Shown: piece by piece, positions 6,265-14,136 of the stretch | Layout: every line of letters starts with the position of its first letter | How positions within the stretch are numbered: the first letter of the stretch is position 1 | Source of the DNA: Halieaceae bacterium UBA4438 | Lineage (GTDB): Bacteria > Pseudomonadota > Gammaproteobacteria > Pseudomonadales > Halieaceae | Direction of reading: 5' to 3' | DNA length: 14,571 nt | NCBI GenBank assembly: GCA_002390485.1 | Contig: DGPO01000125.1 | Span: 1,961 to 16,531, forward strand | Program-made: the position numbers and the translations under genes | Notes under the pieces: generated by a model | What the model was told of the DNA's origin: nothing | What the model saw: only the letters and a program-made list of their open reading frames with translations | Database searches by the model: none

Positions 6265-7350
6265 CTATTTTGCTCCGCTATACAGCTGTGCCAGCACGCC
6301 TTCGCCTAATTTGAATGACCCTGTGGTGGCGAACAGCGCGCGGTCATCGAGCTCTGCGGTAAACAGCGCCTGGGTAGACGTCTCATCGACGAGCCTGATG
6401 CGTTGCTGCTGGGCTCTAAAGGGACGTTGCGCGCCTGCTTCAGCATTAACAAGCTGATAGATGTAGGTCCCTTCGGTATCCCAACGAATACTCGTCGGTG
6501 GCAAGGTGAAGACACGCATTGATTCACCACTGGCCAGTTCCACCTGAACCAATTCACCGTGCTTGAGCGTGAGTCCTTGGGCTTGGGCACGAACGTCAAA
6601 TGTTCGCGTGGCAGCATCGATCGAATCTGAGACCACAATGACGTTTGCCGTCCCCAAAAAGCCACCGTCGAGGTCAAAGAGGCGAGCGGTATCACCGACG
6701 CGAATGTCTGCCAGGCCCTGAGGCACTTTAAAGTCAATCCAACGGTTGTCGCCCAGTCCGGTGAAGGTCGTCACAGTCTCGCCGGCGTCGAGCATGTCCC
6801 CAACGACATGGGTGTAAATACCCATGCGACCTGAGAACGGCGCACGGATCGTCATTCGGGTCAGTTGTGCGTCGAGCGCTCTAATTTGTGCAGTGAGTGC
6901 ACTCAGACGCGCCTCTTGCACATCAATGTCGCCTTGAGCAATGAGCGACTGTTCCTTGAGCGCACGACTGCGACCCAACTGTGTCATCACTAGGTCGCGC
7001 TCTGCAGCGAGAGCTTCCTGTTGCGCAATGATGTCGGCTGAAAAAAGTGCGATGAGCGGCTCGCCCTTGGCCACGATGGCCCCAGGCGCATAGGGTAATC
7101 CAATAATGCGGCCACCGACCTCCGCACTGATATCCACAAATTCGGGCCGTCTTACCGTCCCACCAAGCCGTCTTACTGGGGTGTGCACCCTTTCGTTGAC
7201 ACGCTGCGCCTCTACAACCTCAAAAGGCTCCGGAAAGGAGGCGCCGAATGCGATTGCAGCACTGATTTGCTGATATTTCACGGTAGCGAGAGCGCCAGTA
7301 ACCAAGAAGCAGCTGATCAACGTGACAAGCCAGGGCAATATTTTTCGCAT
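6265..7350 (-). CDS. RND efflux periplasmic adaptor (membrane fusion protein)
   Basis: Adaptor linking the RND pump to an outer-membrane channel, 361 residues, a usual length. Order of parts: N-terminal hydrophobic anchor (residues 4-23); first lipoyl/barrel half with ISAEVGGRIIGLPYAPGAIVAKGEPL (about 74-99); alpha-helical hairpin (about 104-165) with a heptad-like coiled coil; second lipoyl half RAPFSGRMGIYTHVVGDML (about 169-187); beta-barrel and membrane-proximal domains to the end. The anchor contains Leu-Ile-Ser-Cys14, which fits a loose lipobox, but hydrophobic residues continue beyond the Cys, so a lipoprotein or an uncleaved anchor are both possible. It follows yggX by 27 bases and precedes the pump gene by two, so adaptor and pump are surely co-translated. 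A weak AAGAG ribosome-binding site lies before the ATG. Confidence 0.94.
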   Translation of the reverse strand: MRKILPWLVTLISCFLVTGALATVKYQQISAAIAFGASFPEPFEVVEAQRVNERVHTPVRRLGGTVRRPEFVDISAEVGGRIIGLPYAPGAIVAKGEPLIALFSADIIAQQEALAAERDLVMTQLGRSRALKEQSLIAQGDIDVQEARLSALTAQIRALDAQLTRMTIRAPFSGRMGIYTHVVGDMLDAGETVTTFTGLGDNRWIDFKVPQGLADIRVGDTARLFDLDGGFLGTANVIVVSDSIDAATRTFDVRAQAQGLTLKHGELVQVELASGESMRVFTLPPTSIRWDTEGTYIYQLVNAEAGAQRPFRAQQQRIRLVDETSTQALFTAELDDRALFATTGSFKLGEGVLAQLYSGAK

Positions 7351-7377
7351 CTAGATAAATCTCTTGAGCTTACGGCT

Positions 7378-7653
7378 TCAATCAGCCTGAGAGGGGGGTA
7401 CGTAGCCTTCGGCATGATCGTGCTCAGCACCACTAAAAAATAATTCCATTTGCTCCGACAAGTACTGGCGCGCATCCGGATCCATCATGTTGAGGTGCTT
7501 CTCATTGATCAGCATGGTTTGAAGTGCCTGCCAGTCGGCCCAGGCCCGCTTAGAAACAGAATCGAAAATGGCCTGGCCTTTTGCGCCGGGTAACGGGGGT
7601 CTGTCCAGGCCCTCAAGGTCTGTTTGGTAGCGTCTGCAATGAACTGTTCGCAT
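7378..7653 (-). CDS. yggX: YggX-type Fe(2+)-trafficking / oxidative damage protection protein
   Basis: Small cytoplasmic protein, 91 residues, matching the YggX family in length and order of motifs: a Cys near residue 6 (TVHCRRYQ), [17 protein letters not shown], the signature [20 protein letters not shown] (38-57), and EQMELFFSG followed by EGYVPP. In enteric bacteria YggX limits damage to Fe-S clusters by superoxide and affects iron handling; the conserved Cys is important there. It lies 18 bases after mutY, the same pairing as mutY-yggX in E. coli and many gammaproteobacteria. MutY carries a 4Fe-4S cluster, which makes the pairing sensible. AGAGAG about six bases upstream of the ATG serves as ribosome-binding site. 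The C-terminus ends a few residues past the usual EGYTP motif. Confidence 0.96.
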   Translation of the reverse strand: MRTVHCRRYQTDLEGLDRPPLPGAKGQAIFDSVSKRAWADWQALQTMLINEKHLNMMDPDARQYLSEQMELFFSGAEHDHAEGYVPPSQAD

Positions 7654-7671
7654 GGGACTCTCTTCTGTTCT

Positions 7672-8724
7672 TTAATCAATCAGTGAGTTGAGCATTTTGA
7701 GTACGGGCGCGGGAAGCCCTAGGCTCAACGCGTTGCGTAGTGTAAACCAGCCGCACTGTTGACCGTCAGCGATTCTCGAGTTTGTGACATCAACGGGGCA
7801 TCGGATGGGAGTGATCTCGAGCTTAAAGTGGCTGAAGGTGTGACTGTGGCGTGGTTGCGTCTGTGCGTCATCACGCAAGGTTAAGCCGTGAGTCGCGAGC
7901 CATTGGGCGAGCGATTCGTCTTCAGACAGCTCTGGAAAAGACCAAAGCCCGCCCCATATACCTGCAGGCGCGCGCTTCTCGAGTAAAATCAGGCCGTGTG
8001 CGTCGACACACTGAACAAACTGGGTCGACCTCTGCGGCATCGCTTTCTTTGGTTTTTTCCCAGGGAAGTCAGAGACTCGGTCTTGAATGTGCGCTTGGCA
8101 GTCAATATTCATAGGGCAGTCTACGCACCGCGGATTCTTTTGGGTGCATAGGGTTGCGCCTAAATCCATAATGCCTTGTGTGTAGTCGGCGGTTCGCTCT
8201 TTGGGCGTGTGGTCTTCGGAAACCGCCCACAGCTGAGTGACGACATCAGATTTCCCCGGCCACCCCTCAATCGCATGATATCGGGCAAGCACGCGCTTAA
8301 CGTTGCCATCGAGAATGGGTGCCCAGCCCTCGTGCCCCAGTGTCACGATGGCACCGGCTGTCGAGCGACCGATGCCGGGCAGCGCTTCAAGCGCCTCAAG
8401 TGCGCTTGGAAACTTACCGGAATAGGTGTCCATGACCATTTGCGCCGCCTTGTGCATGTTTCGGGCTCTGGCGTAGTAGCCAAGGCCCGTCCAAAGGCTC
8501 AGAACCTGATCGAGGGGTGCTTTGGCCAAATCGGACACGGTCGGAAATTCCGTCATAAACCGGGTGTAATACGGAATGACTGTTGAGACCTGTGTCTGTT
8601 GCAACATAATTTCAGAGACCCAGACGCGATAGGGCGTCTTTCCTTCTTGCCACGGCAATGTTTTTCGACCGTGTTCGTCGAACCAGTCAAGAAGTCGGTC
8701 TGAGAATGTTGGGATCTGGGTCAT
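7672..8724 (-). CDS. mutY: MutY, A/G-specific adenine DNA glycosylase
   Basis: Base-excision repair enzyme that removes adenine opposite 8-oxoguanine, 350 residues, full length. The catalytic Glu38 sits in WVSEIMLQQTQV (E. coli E37). A helix-hairpin-helix lies at about 112-125 (LEALPGIGRSTAGA), with catalytic Asp139 in ILDGNVKRVLAR. The 4Fe-4S ligands are Cys193, Cys200, Cys203 and Cys209 in the expected C-x6-C-x2-C-x5-C spacing. From about residue 235 a NUDIX-like domain that recognises 8-oxoG follows, with GIWGGLWSFPE and a His-rich RHSHTFSHFKLEI. It is first in a run with yggX and the RND adaptor and pump. It is divergent from hisB across an 88-base gap. The ribosome-binding site is poor, suggesting low translation, normal for a repair enzyme. 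Confidence 0.97.
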   Translation of the reverse strand: MTQIPTFSDRLLDWFDEHGRKTLPWQEGKTPYRVWVSEIMLQQTQVSTVIPYYTRFMTEFPTVSDLAKAPLDQVLSLWTGLGYYARARNMHKAAQMVMDTYSGKFPSALEALEALPGIGRSTAGAIVTLGHEGWAPILDGNVKRVLARYHAIEGWPGKSDVVTQLWAVSEDHTPKERTADYTQGIMDLGATLCTQKNPRCVDCPMNIDCQAHIQDRVSDFPGKKPKKAMPQRSTQFVQCVDAHGLILLEKRAPAGIWGGLWSFPELSEDESLAQWLATHGLTLRDDAQTQPRHSHTFSHFKLEITPIRCPVDVTNSRIADGQQCGWFTLRNALSLGLPAPVLKMLNSLID

Positions 8725-8812
8725 AAGATGAGCTAATCGATGCTTTACTATACAATTCGGCGCCTAGTGTAGCGTCTCGGTACTGAAGCCGACCCAAGTT
8801 TAGGAAAAACAA
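8725..8812. promoter_or_regulatory. Divergent promoter region between mutY and hisB
   Basis: This 88-base gap must hold promoters for both directions. The core ACTATACAAT (8747-8756) offers a -10 on each strand: TATAGT for mutY (minus) and TATACA or TACAAT for hisB (plus). I find no good -35 at 16-18 bases for either. There is no His-codon-rich leader peptide or attenuator hairpin before hisB, so classical his attenuation is not visible here. AGGA at 8802-8805 is the hisB ribosome-binding site. Confidence 0.35.
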
Positions 8813-9421
8813 ATGGACAACGCTCAAACAGCACGGCGTGAAGCAACGGTTTCTCGTGACACGCTGGAGACCCAGATTACCGTATCGGTCTGTCTCGATG
8901 GATCGGGGAAGTCTGAATTTGATACCGGGTTACCGTTCCTGGAGCACATGCTCGACCAAATCGCTCGCCATGGAATGATCGATCTGGCCGTCAAAGCCAA
9001 TGGTGACTTGCACATCGATGCGCACCACACGGTTGAAGATATTGGTATTACGTTGGGGCAAGCGTTAGCTGAGGCGGTAGGCGATCGGCGAGGAATTCTC
9101 CGATACGGTCACGCCTATGTTCCGCTCGACGAGGCGTTGTCGCGCGTTGTCGTTGATTTTTCAGGTCGTCCTAGCCTTCATTACACTGTTCCCTTTACAC
9201 GTGCGGCTGTGGGCGATTTTGATGTCGATTTGTTCTCGGAGTTTTTCCACGGTCTTGTGAATCATGCGCAGTTAACGCTGCACATTGATAACTTAAAAGG
9301 TGATAACAGCCATCACCAGGCCGAGACGGTTTTCAAGGCCTTTGGCCGTGCACTCAGAATGGCTGTATCGGCCGATGAGCGAGCACCTTCAGCGATGCCC
9401 TCGACTAAAGGCGTTTTGTAG
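8813..9421 (+). CDS. hisB: HisB, imidazoleglycerol-phosphate dehydratase
   Basis: Dehydrates imidazole glycerol phosphate to imidazole acetol phosphate in histidine synthesis; cytoplasmic, Mn2+-dependent, normally a 24-mer. At 202 residues it is the single-function form, without the N-terminal histidinol phosphatase of the enteric fusion. The metal- and substrate-binding motifs are all present: [13 protein letters not shown] (42-54), [11 protein letters not shown] (69-79), VNHAQLTLH (149-157) and DNSHHQAET (164-172). The start ATG has AGGA seven bases upstream. It opens a four-gene plus-strand run with hisH four bases later, then hisA and hisF. A histidinol phosphatase must be encoded elsewhere. 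Confidence 0.97.
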   Translation: MDNAQTARREATVSRDTLETQITVSVCLDGSGKSEFDTGLPFLEHMLDQIARHGMIDLAVKANGDLHIDAHHTVEDIGITLGQALAEAVGDRRGILRYGHAYVPLDEALSRVVVDFSGRPSLHYTVPFTRAAVGDFDVDLFSEFFHGLVNHAQLTLHIDNLKGDNSHHQAETVFKAFGRALRMAVSADERAPSAMPSTKGVL

Positions 9422-9425
9422 ATCT

Positions 9426-10073
9426 ATGGCGCAAACGGTTGCCGTTATTGATTACGGCATGGGCAATCTTCACTCTGTGGAAAGCGCACTCAGGCGAGCG
9501 GGGGCTGACGACGTCGTTGTCACTGCTGACCGAGCACGCATTTTAGAGGCAGACCGAGTCGTATTTCCTGGAGTGGGCGCCATTCGCGATTGCATGAGCG
9601 AGTTTCGACGGTTGGGCTGCGACGTCACGCTGCAAAACGTCATTGAGCGCGAAACACCCGTATTAGCTATTTGTGTCGGCATGCAATCACTCATGACTCG
9701 TTCTGACGAAAATGGCGGGGTGTCTTGTTTGGGCTTGATTGATGGTTGTGTGACGCGCTTTCCCGCCCATCATAAAGACAGCGACGAGACACCGCTTAAG
9801 GTCCCGCATATGGGCTGGAATCAGGTGTCTCAAGTCGTGACGCACCCGCTATGGGCGGACATTGCTGACAATGCGTATTTTTATTTTGTGCACAGTTTTT
9901 TTGTGCCGACGTCGGACTGCGACGCCGTGTTTGGAACCTTTGATTACGGTGTGCAGGGATGTGCTGCCCTTGCACGCAAGAATGTGTTTGCCACGCAGTT
10001 TCACCCCGAAAAGAGCCACGACAACGGTTTAAAGCTTCTTTCCAATTTTTTGAGGTGGGACGGTACATGCTAG
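9426..10073 (+). CDS. hisH: HisH, glutaminase subunit of imidazole glycerol phosphate synthase
   Basis: Class-I glutamine amidotransferase that releases ammonia for HisF, 215 residues. Catalytic triad visible: Cys83 in [10 protein letters not shown], His193 and Glu195 in QFHPEKSH. Other HisH landmarks are the N-terminal [20 protein letters not shown], the oxyanion-strand region [20 protein letters not shown] and FVHSFFVP. The ATG at 9426 is chosen over an in-frame ATG at 9300, which would run 122 bases back into hisB and add 42 non-homologous residues. Residue 81 is Ala where many homologues have Gly (GIC), a mild variant. The gene starts four bases after hisB and overlaps hisA by seven bases. 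It must form a heterodimer with the HisF encoded two genes on. Confidence 0.96.
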   Translation: MAQTVAVIDYGMGNLHSVESALRRAGADDVVVTADRARILEADRVVFPGVGAIRDCMSEFRRLGCDVTLQNVIERETPVLAICVGMQSLMTRSDENGGVSCLGLIDGCVTRFPAHHKDSDETPLKVPHMGWNQVSQVVTHPLWADIADNAYFYFVHSFFVPTSDCDAVFGTFDYGVQGCAALARKNVFATQFHPEKSHDNGLKLLSNFLRWDGTC

Positions 10074-10807
10074 TCATTCCGGCGATAGACCTAAAAGACG
10101 GACAGTGTGTCCGTCTCCGTCAAGGTGTGATGGAGGACAGCACCGTGTTTTCCAACGACCCTGTAGCGACCGCCGAGCGCTGGGCGCAGGCCGCCGCGCG
10201 TCGTCTGCACTTGGTCGACCTCAATGGCGCCTTCGCAGGGACGCCCAAGAACGCCGACGCCGTGAAGGCCATTACGGCCGCGCTGCCTAATCTTCCGGTT
10301 CAAATTGGAGGCGGTATCCGTGACTGCCAGACGATTGAGCATTATCTGAATGCGGGCGTGAGTTACGTCATTATCGGCACTGCGGCCGTCAAGAACCCTC
10401 AATTTGTTCGGGAGGCATGCGAGCGATTTCCCGGACACATTATTGTCGGCATTGACGCCAAAGCGGGCTACGTCGCGACGGACGGCTGGGCGCAGACAAG
10501 TGCAGTGCGTGCCGTCGATTTGGCGCGTGATTTTCGTGATGTAGGCGTCGATGCGATCGTTTACACCGATATTGAGCGTGACGGAATGATGCAGGGCGTC
10601 AATATCTCTGCGACGGTCGATCTAGCTCAAAATGGCGGACTCCCGGTGATTGCATCGGGTGGTGTGACCAGTATTGACGATATTCAGGCTCTCGCTGATG
10701 TCGCTCATCAGGGCATTACTGGCGCAATTACAGGTCGTGCTATTTACGAGGGCACCTTGGACATTACCAAAGCACAAGCGCTGGCCGATACCGTGAGTCT
10801 CTCCTAA
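10067..10807 (+). CDS. hisA: HisA, ProFAR isomerase
   Basis: Converts ProFAR to PRFAR, the substrate of HisH-HisF. A (beta/alpha)8 barrel of 246 residues, normal length. The start of strand 1, [20 protein letters not shown], contains catalytic Asp8; the second catalytic Asp130 is in [11 protein letters not shown]. The phosphate-binding loops are GGGIRD (81-86) and SGGVTS in the second half, with [14 protein letters not shown] (166-179) between. The ATG at 10067 fits the family N-terminus and has GAGGTG about nine bases upstream; an in-frame ATG at 9959 would extend into hisH. The gene overlaps the hisH end by seven bases and shares one base with hisF (TAATG), implying translational coupling. 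Asp8 and Asp130 are the expected acid/base pair. Confidence 0.97.
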   Translation: MLVIPAIDLKDGQCVRLRQGVMEDSTVFSNDPVATAERWAQAAARRLHLVDLNGAFAGTPKNADAVKAITAALPNLPVQIGGGIRDCQTIEHYLNAGVSYVIIGTAAVKNPQFVREACERFPGHIIVGIDAKAGYVATDGWAQTSAVRAVDLARDFRDVGVDAIVYTDIERDGMMQGVNISATVDLAQNGGLPVIASGGVTSIDDIQALADVAHQGITGAITGRAIYEGTLDITKAQALADTVSLS

Positions 10808-11574
10808 TGCCTCTGGCAAAGCGCATTATTCCCTGCCTCGACGTTGATCAAGGGCGTGTCGTCAAAGGGGTCAATTTTGTAGGCATTCGAGACGCGGGCG
10901 ATCCCGTTGAGATTGCGAAACGCTACAACGATGCGGGTGCCGATGAAATTACATTTCTCGATATTACGGCGAGTCATGAGCAGCGTGACACAACCTATCG
11001 TACGGTTGAGCAAATCGCATCGCAGGTATTTATTCCGCTGACGGTGGGTGGCGGTGTGAGGGCGGTTGACGATATTCGCCGATTACTGAATGCCGGTGCG
11101 GACAAAGTGAGCATTAACACGGCGGCTATTTTTAATCCGGAGTTGGTCAGAGAGTCCGCTGACCGGTTTGGCTCACAGTGTATTGTTGTCGCCATGGACG
11201 TGAAAAGTCTTGCGGACGGCTCCGGTCGCTACGAACTGTTCACGCACGGTGGACGAAAACCGACGGGTCTGGAGGCGGTGGCCTGGGCGCAAAAAATGGC
11301 GGACTACGGTGCTGGAGAGATCTTACTCACCAGCATGGATAGAGACGGTACGAAAGATGGGTACGACCTTGCCATAACGCGTGCAATTTCTGACGCCGTC
11401 GCTGTCCCCGTGATTGCGTCAGGCGGTGTGGGCACACTCGATCACCTTGTCGACGGCTTTAAGATAGGGGGTGCTGACGCCGTTCTTGCTGCCAGCATCT
11501 TCCATTTTGGTACGTATACTGTGAGGCAAGCCAAAGACCATATTGCCAATGCTGGTATTAGGATGCGGCGCTAG
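10807..11574 (+). CDS. hisF: HisF, cyclase subunit of imidazole glycerol phosphate synthase
   Basis: Uses ammonia from HisH to make imidazole glycerol phosphate and AICAR from PRFAR. A (beta/alpha)8 barrel of 255 residues, full length. Motifs: [20 protein letters not shown] with catalytic Asp12, [11 protein letters not shown] (46-56), [10 protein letters not shown] (81-90), CIVVAMDVK with catalytic Asp131, [15 protein letters not shown], and [11 protein letters not shown] near the end. The start shares one base with the hisA stop. The gene ends at 11574, where its TAG overlaps the TAG of the opposing ctpA gene; there is no room for a dedicated terminator. No hisIE follows, so the local set is hisB-H-A-F only. 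Confidence 0.97.
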   Translation: MPLAKRIIPCLDVDQGRVVKGVNFVGIRDAGDPVEIAKRYNDAGADEITFLDITASHEQRDTTYRTVEQIASQVFIPLTVGGGVRAVDDIRRLLNAGADKVSINTAAIFNPELVRESADRFGSQCIVVAMDVKSLADGSGRYELFTHGGRKPTGLEAVAWAQKMADYGAGEILLTSMDRDGTKDGYDLAITRAISDAVAVPVIASGGVGTLDHLVDGFKIGGADAVLAASIFHFGTYTVRQAKDHIANAGIRMRR

Positions 11575-12959
11575 TTAGTACTCACTCCTGTCTCTGTGGC
11601 TTGAGTTTCAGGTGCTTCGAGACTCACAGTTGACCCGGCTTTGTCGTTCAGATCTCGGTACACATTAATGCCCTTAAGAAGCGTGAAGGCCTCGTACAGT
11701 TGATTGTCTTCCTCTCTGAGACTCGCAATCACTTCAGTCTCTACTTCCTGCTCTACGCCCTCATTGACAAGGCTGCCATTGAGGTCGGCCTCGCGCAGCC
11801 GCTGCCCCTGCTCCAGACTCGTAAGACGCGCACGCTCGACCACCACGTCGGGAACAATACCGTCTTGCTGAATCGATCGCCCACTGGGGGTGTAGTACAA
11901 AGACGTTGTGAGCTTGAGTGCCTTTGACTCAGAAACGGGCAATACCGTTTGCACTGACCCTTTACCAAAACTTTGTGTGCCCATGATCACCGCACGACCA
12001 CGATCTTGGAGCGCGCCCGCGACGATCTCCGAGGCGCTGGCTGAACCTCCGTTGACCAAAACTACCAGGGGAACTCCAGGGATAACCTCACCGGCTTCGG
12101 CGTTGAAGGTGTTGACGGAGTCAGGGTGGCGACCTTGGGTATAGACAACCAAGCCCCCGTCGAGAAAGTTACCGGCCATTTCTACACTTGCGTTCATGAC
12201 GCCGCCGGGATTATTTCGAACGTCTAAGACGATGCCGCGCACCTCGCCCTCGCTCAACGCCGACGCAAGAGCGGTGGTGACCTCCGCACCGGAGTCTCGT
12301 TGAAATCGCGACACCCTAATCACCCAGTAACCGTCATCAAGCTCACGCGTGCGAACGCTCGGTACTTCAATAACACCGCGCGTGACGACCACATCGAAAG
12401 GCTGGCTTTCCCCTGCGCGACCGATTTCCAGTGTCACGTCAGTGCCTTTGGCGCCTCGCATGTACGTCGACGACTCGCTGGTGGACATGCCTTGCGTCGA
12501 TGTGCCATCAATTTTTAAGATCACATCACCCGCCTGTAGACCAGCCTCGATCGCCGGCGAACCATCGATCGGCGTCACAATGGCGATGAAACCGCCCCGG
12601 TAGCCTATCTCGATACCCAGACCGGTGAACTGACCATCGGTCGACTCCTGTAAATTTTCATAGTCGTCATCAGTAAGGTACGCGGAGTGCGGGTCGAGAT
12701 TCGTCAGCATGCCTTTGACGGCCATTTCAAAAAGCTCAGCGTCAGTGACCTCCTCGACATATCCGCGCCTGATCGCATCGAAGGTGTCCGCAAATAGCTG
12801 AAGCTCTTCAAACGAGATGCTCACAGAGGCCTCAGTCGCGTCGGCTTCGGTCTCCGAGAGCGTCAAGGCGCTGAGTGAAAGTATCGCGGCGGCTAGAAGG
12901 CCTCGGCTGACCCACTGTCTGCGCGCAAAAAATATGTCGGTCTGTCTGCTGTTTTTCAT
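11571..12959 (-). CDS. ctpA: S41-family C-terminal processing peptidase (CtpA-type)
   Basis: Periplasmic carboxyl-terminal protease, 462 residues. After an N-terminal signal/anchor (hydrophobic about 19-33), residues 48-105 match the family N-terminal helices ([24 protein letters not shown]). A PDZ domain spans about 108-195, with the carboxylate-binding loop [13 protein letters not shown]. The catalytic core follows: a Ser-Lys dyad at Ser308 ([17 protein letters not shown]) and Lys333 ([12 protein letters not shown]), with LDVRNNPGG at 245-253 and [17 protein letters not shown] after. The Ser-to-Lys spacing of 25 is that of D1 protease and CtpB. It is the last gene of a minus-strand run after envC, ten bases downstream, and overlaps the hisF stop. 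In Pseudomonas, CtpA degrades peptidoglycan cross-link hydrolases; the same target here is inference. Confidence 0.95.
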   Translation of the reverse strand: MKNSRQTDIFFARRQWVSRGLLAAAILSLSALTLSETEADATEASVSISFEELQLFADTFDAIRRGYVEEVTDAELFEMAVKGMLTNLDPHSAYLTDDDYENLQESTDGQFTGLGIEIGYRGGFIAIVTPIDGSPAIEAGLQAGDVILKIDGTSTQGMSTSESSTYMRGAKGTDVTLEIGRAGESQPFDVVVTRGVIEVPSVRTRELDDGYWVIRVSRFQRDSGAEVTTALASALSEGEVRGIVLDVRNNPGGVMNASVEMAGNFLDGGLVVYTQGRHPDSVNTFNAEAGEVIPGVPLVVLVNGGSASASEIVAGALQDRGRAVIMGTQSFGKGSVQTVLPVSESKALKLTTSLYYTPSGRSIQQDGIVPDVVVERARLTSLEQGQRLREADLNGSLVNEGVEQEVETEVIASLREEDNQLYEAFTLLKGINVYRDLNDKAGSTVSLEAPETQATETGVSTN

Positions 12960-12969
12960 CTACTAACGC

Positions 12970-14127
12970 CTATCTAATCCAATCCGCGGGATCCACGGGT
13001 ACGCCTTGTGAGCGTATCTCAAAATACAATGCGGGTAACGTGGCCCCGCCACTTGAGCCCACCCGGGCAATAACCTCGCCTGGCGCGACCCATTCACCGG
13101 TCTCTTTTAACAAACTTTCATTTTGACCGTAGAGGCTCATCCAGCCGTCGCCGTGGTCGACAATGGTGAGTAAGCCCTGACCGCGGAGCCAATCTGCATA
13201 GACAACGCGCCCATAGTGTATCGAGCGAACGGTCGACCCTCGTTCTGCCGGAATCAGCCAACCCTGCCACCTCAGGTCGCCGCGTGCTCGTTTCTGCCCG
13301 AAGCGCGTGCTGCTTGCCCCATCTAATGGCGCCCGTAATTTGCGGCCCAAATCGCCAAAGTTTTCGAAACCCCCTCTTGCCGCGAGATTGGCCAGGCGCA
13401 CCAAGAGTTCAGAAAGGAGGGCGTTTAGTCGTGTACCGTCAGCCTTCAAAGCCTGTATTTGCGCGCCATCACGTTTGAGTGAGCGCGATAACGCAGCAAT
13501 CACATCGCCCTGTTTGGTGCGTTCAGACACCAATTTACGCTGTTCCTGCGACAGTGCTTCTCTTGCCTTACGCTGGGCCACTTGCTCCTCTGCCAATTTC
13601 ACGCGATTTTCATCAAGTGCGGCTACGGTGCTTTTAAAGGTATCGATGTTTTTGAGCTGATCAGCGAGCAAGAGGTCGAAGTAGGCGAGATGGCGCGTGG
13701 TCTCCTGTGGGGAGCCATCACCAAAGATAATTTTCAGATCGCCGCCCTGCTTTAGAACAGAGAATGCACCCAATGCATTCTCCAATAATTCGGATAGTTG
13801 ACTTATTTCTCGTTCTAGAGCCGTTCCCTGTGCATCAAGCGTATTGATCTGGCGCTGTCGGGCGTCAATGTTCTCCTTCGCTCGTCGCAACGCCTTGTTG
13901 GCGCGGCCAATCGCTTTGTCGGTTTGTTTAAGCGTGTTTTGGAGTTCGTTGCGCTCTTTGGACTGGGAGGTCACCAGTTGTGTGAGCGTCGCGATTTCGC
14001 GATTGACCTGTTCAATCGCGGCCCGTGCTTCGGCTTCGGTTTGGGGTTCGACTGGGTCTGCGCCCATCGTGTGCGAGGCCATGCCGCAATAAAGGGCGGT
14101 CGCAACCACGAACCATACGGATTTCAC
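12970..14127 (-). CDS. envC: EnvC-like murein hydrolase activator with degenerate LytM (M23) domain
   Basis: Periplasmic coiled-coil protein of 385 residues. A signal peptide (about 1-22, cleaved near MGA-DP) precedes long alternating helices (about 30-250) rich in Lys, Glu, Arg and Gln. A C-terminal LytM-fold domain (about 265-385) follows: APLDGASSTRFGQ, GLLTIVDHGDGWMSLYGQNE, VGSSGGATLPALYFEIRSQG. The zinc ligands of active M23 endopeptidases are absent: YGQN replaces YxH and LYFE replaces LHFE, as in E. coli EnvC. Such proteins switch on amidases AmiA/AmiB at the septum under FtsEX control. The start codon is GTG at 14127; the next in-frame ATG would remove most of the signal peptide. The gene lies nine bases after gpmI and ten before ctpA. 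An inactive hydrolase is far less likely than the activator role. Confidence 0.92.
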   Translation of the reverse strand: MKSVWFVVATALYCGMASHTMGADPVEPQTEAEARAAIEQVNREIATLTQLVTSQSKERNELQNTLKQTDKAIGRANKALRRAKENIDARQRQINTLDAQGTALEREISQLSELLENALGAFSVLKQGGDLKIIFGDGSPQETTRHLAYFDLLLADQLKNIDTFKSTVAALDENRVKLAEEQVAQRKAREALSQEQRKLVSERTKQGDVIAALSRSLKRDGAQIQALKADGTRLNALLSELLVRLANLAARGGFENFGDLGRKLRAPLDGASSTRFGQKRARGDLRWQGWLIPAERGSTVRSIHYGRVVYADWLRGQGLLTIVDHGDGWMSLYGQNESLLKETGEWVAPGEVIARVGSSGGATLPALYFEIRSQGVPVDPADWIR

Positions 14128-14136
14128 GTCGCAGAC

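Noticed and set aside
9300..9425. Upstream in-frame ATG for HisH
   Set aside because: It would overlap hisB by 122 bases and add 42 residues unlike any HisH N-terminus.
9959..10066. Upstream in-frame ATG for HisA
   Set aside because: It lies within hisH; the ATG at 10067 matches the family N-terminus and has GAGGTG upstream.
13005..13330. EnvC-like LytM domain as an active M23 peptidase
   Set aside because: Zinc-binding His residues are missing in both recognisable motifs, as in characterised EnvC activators.
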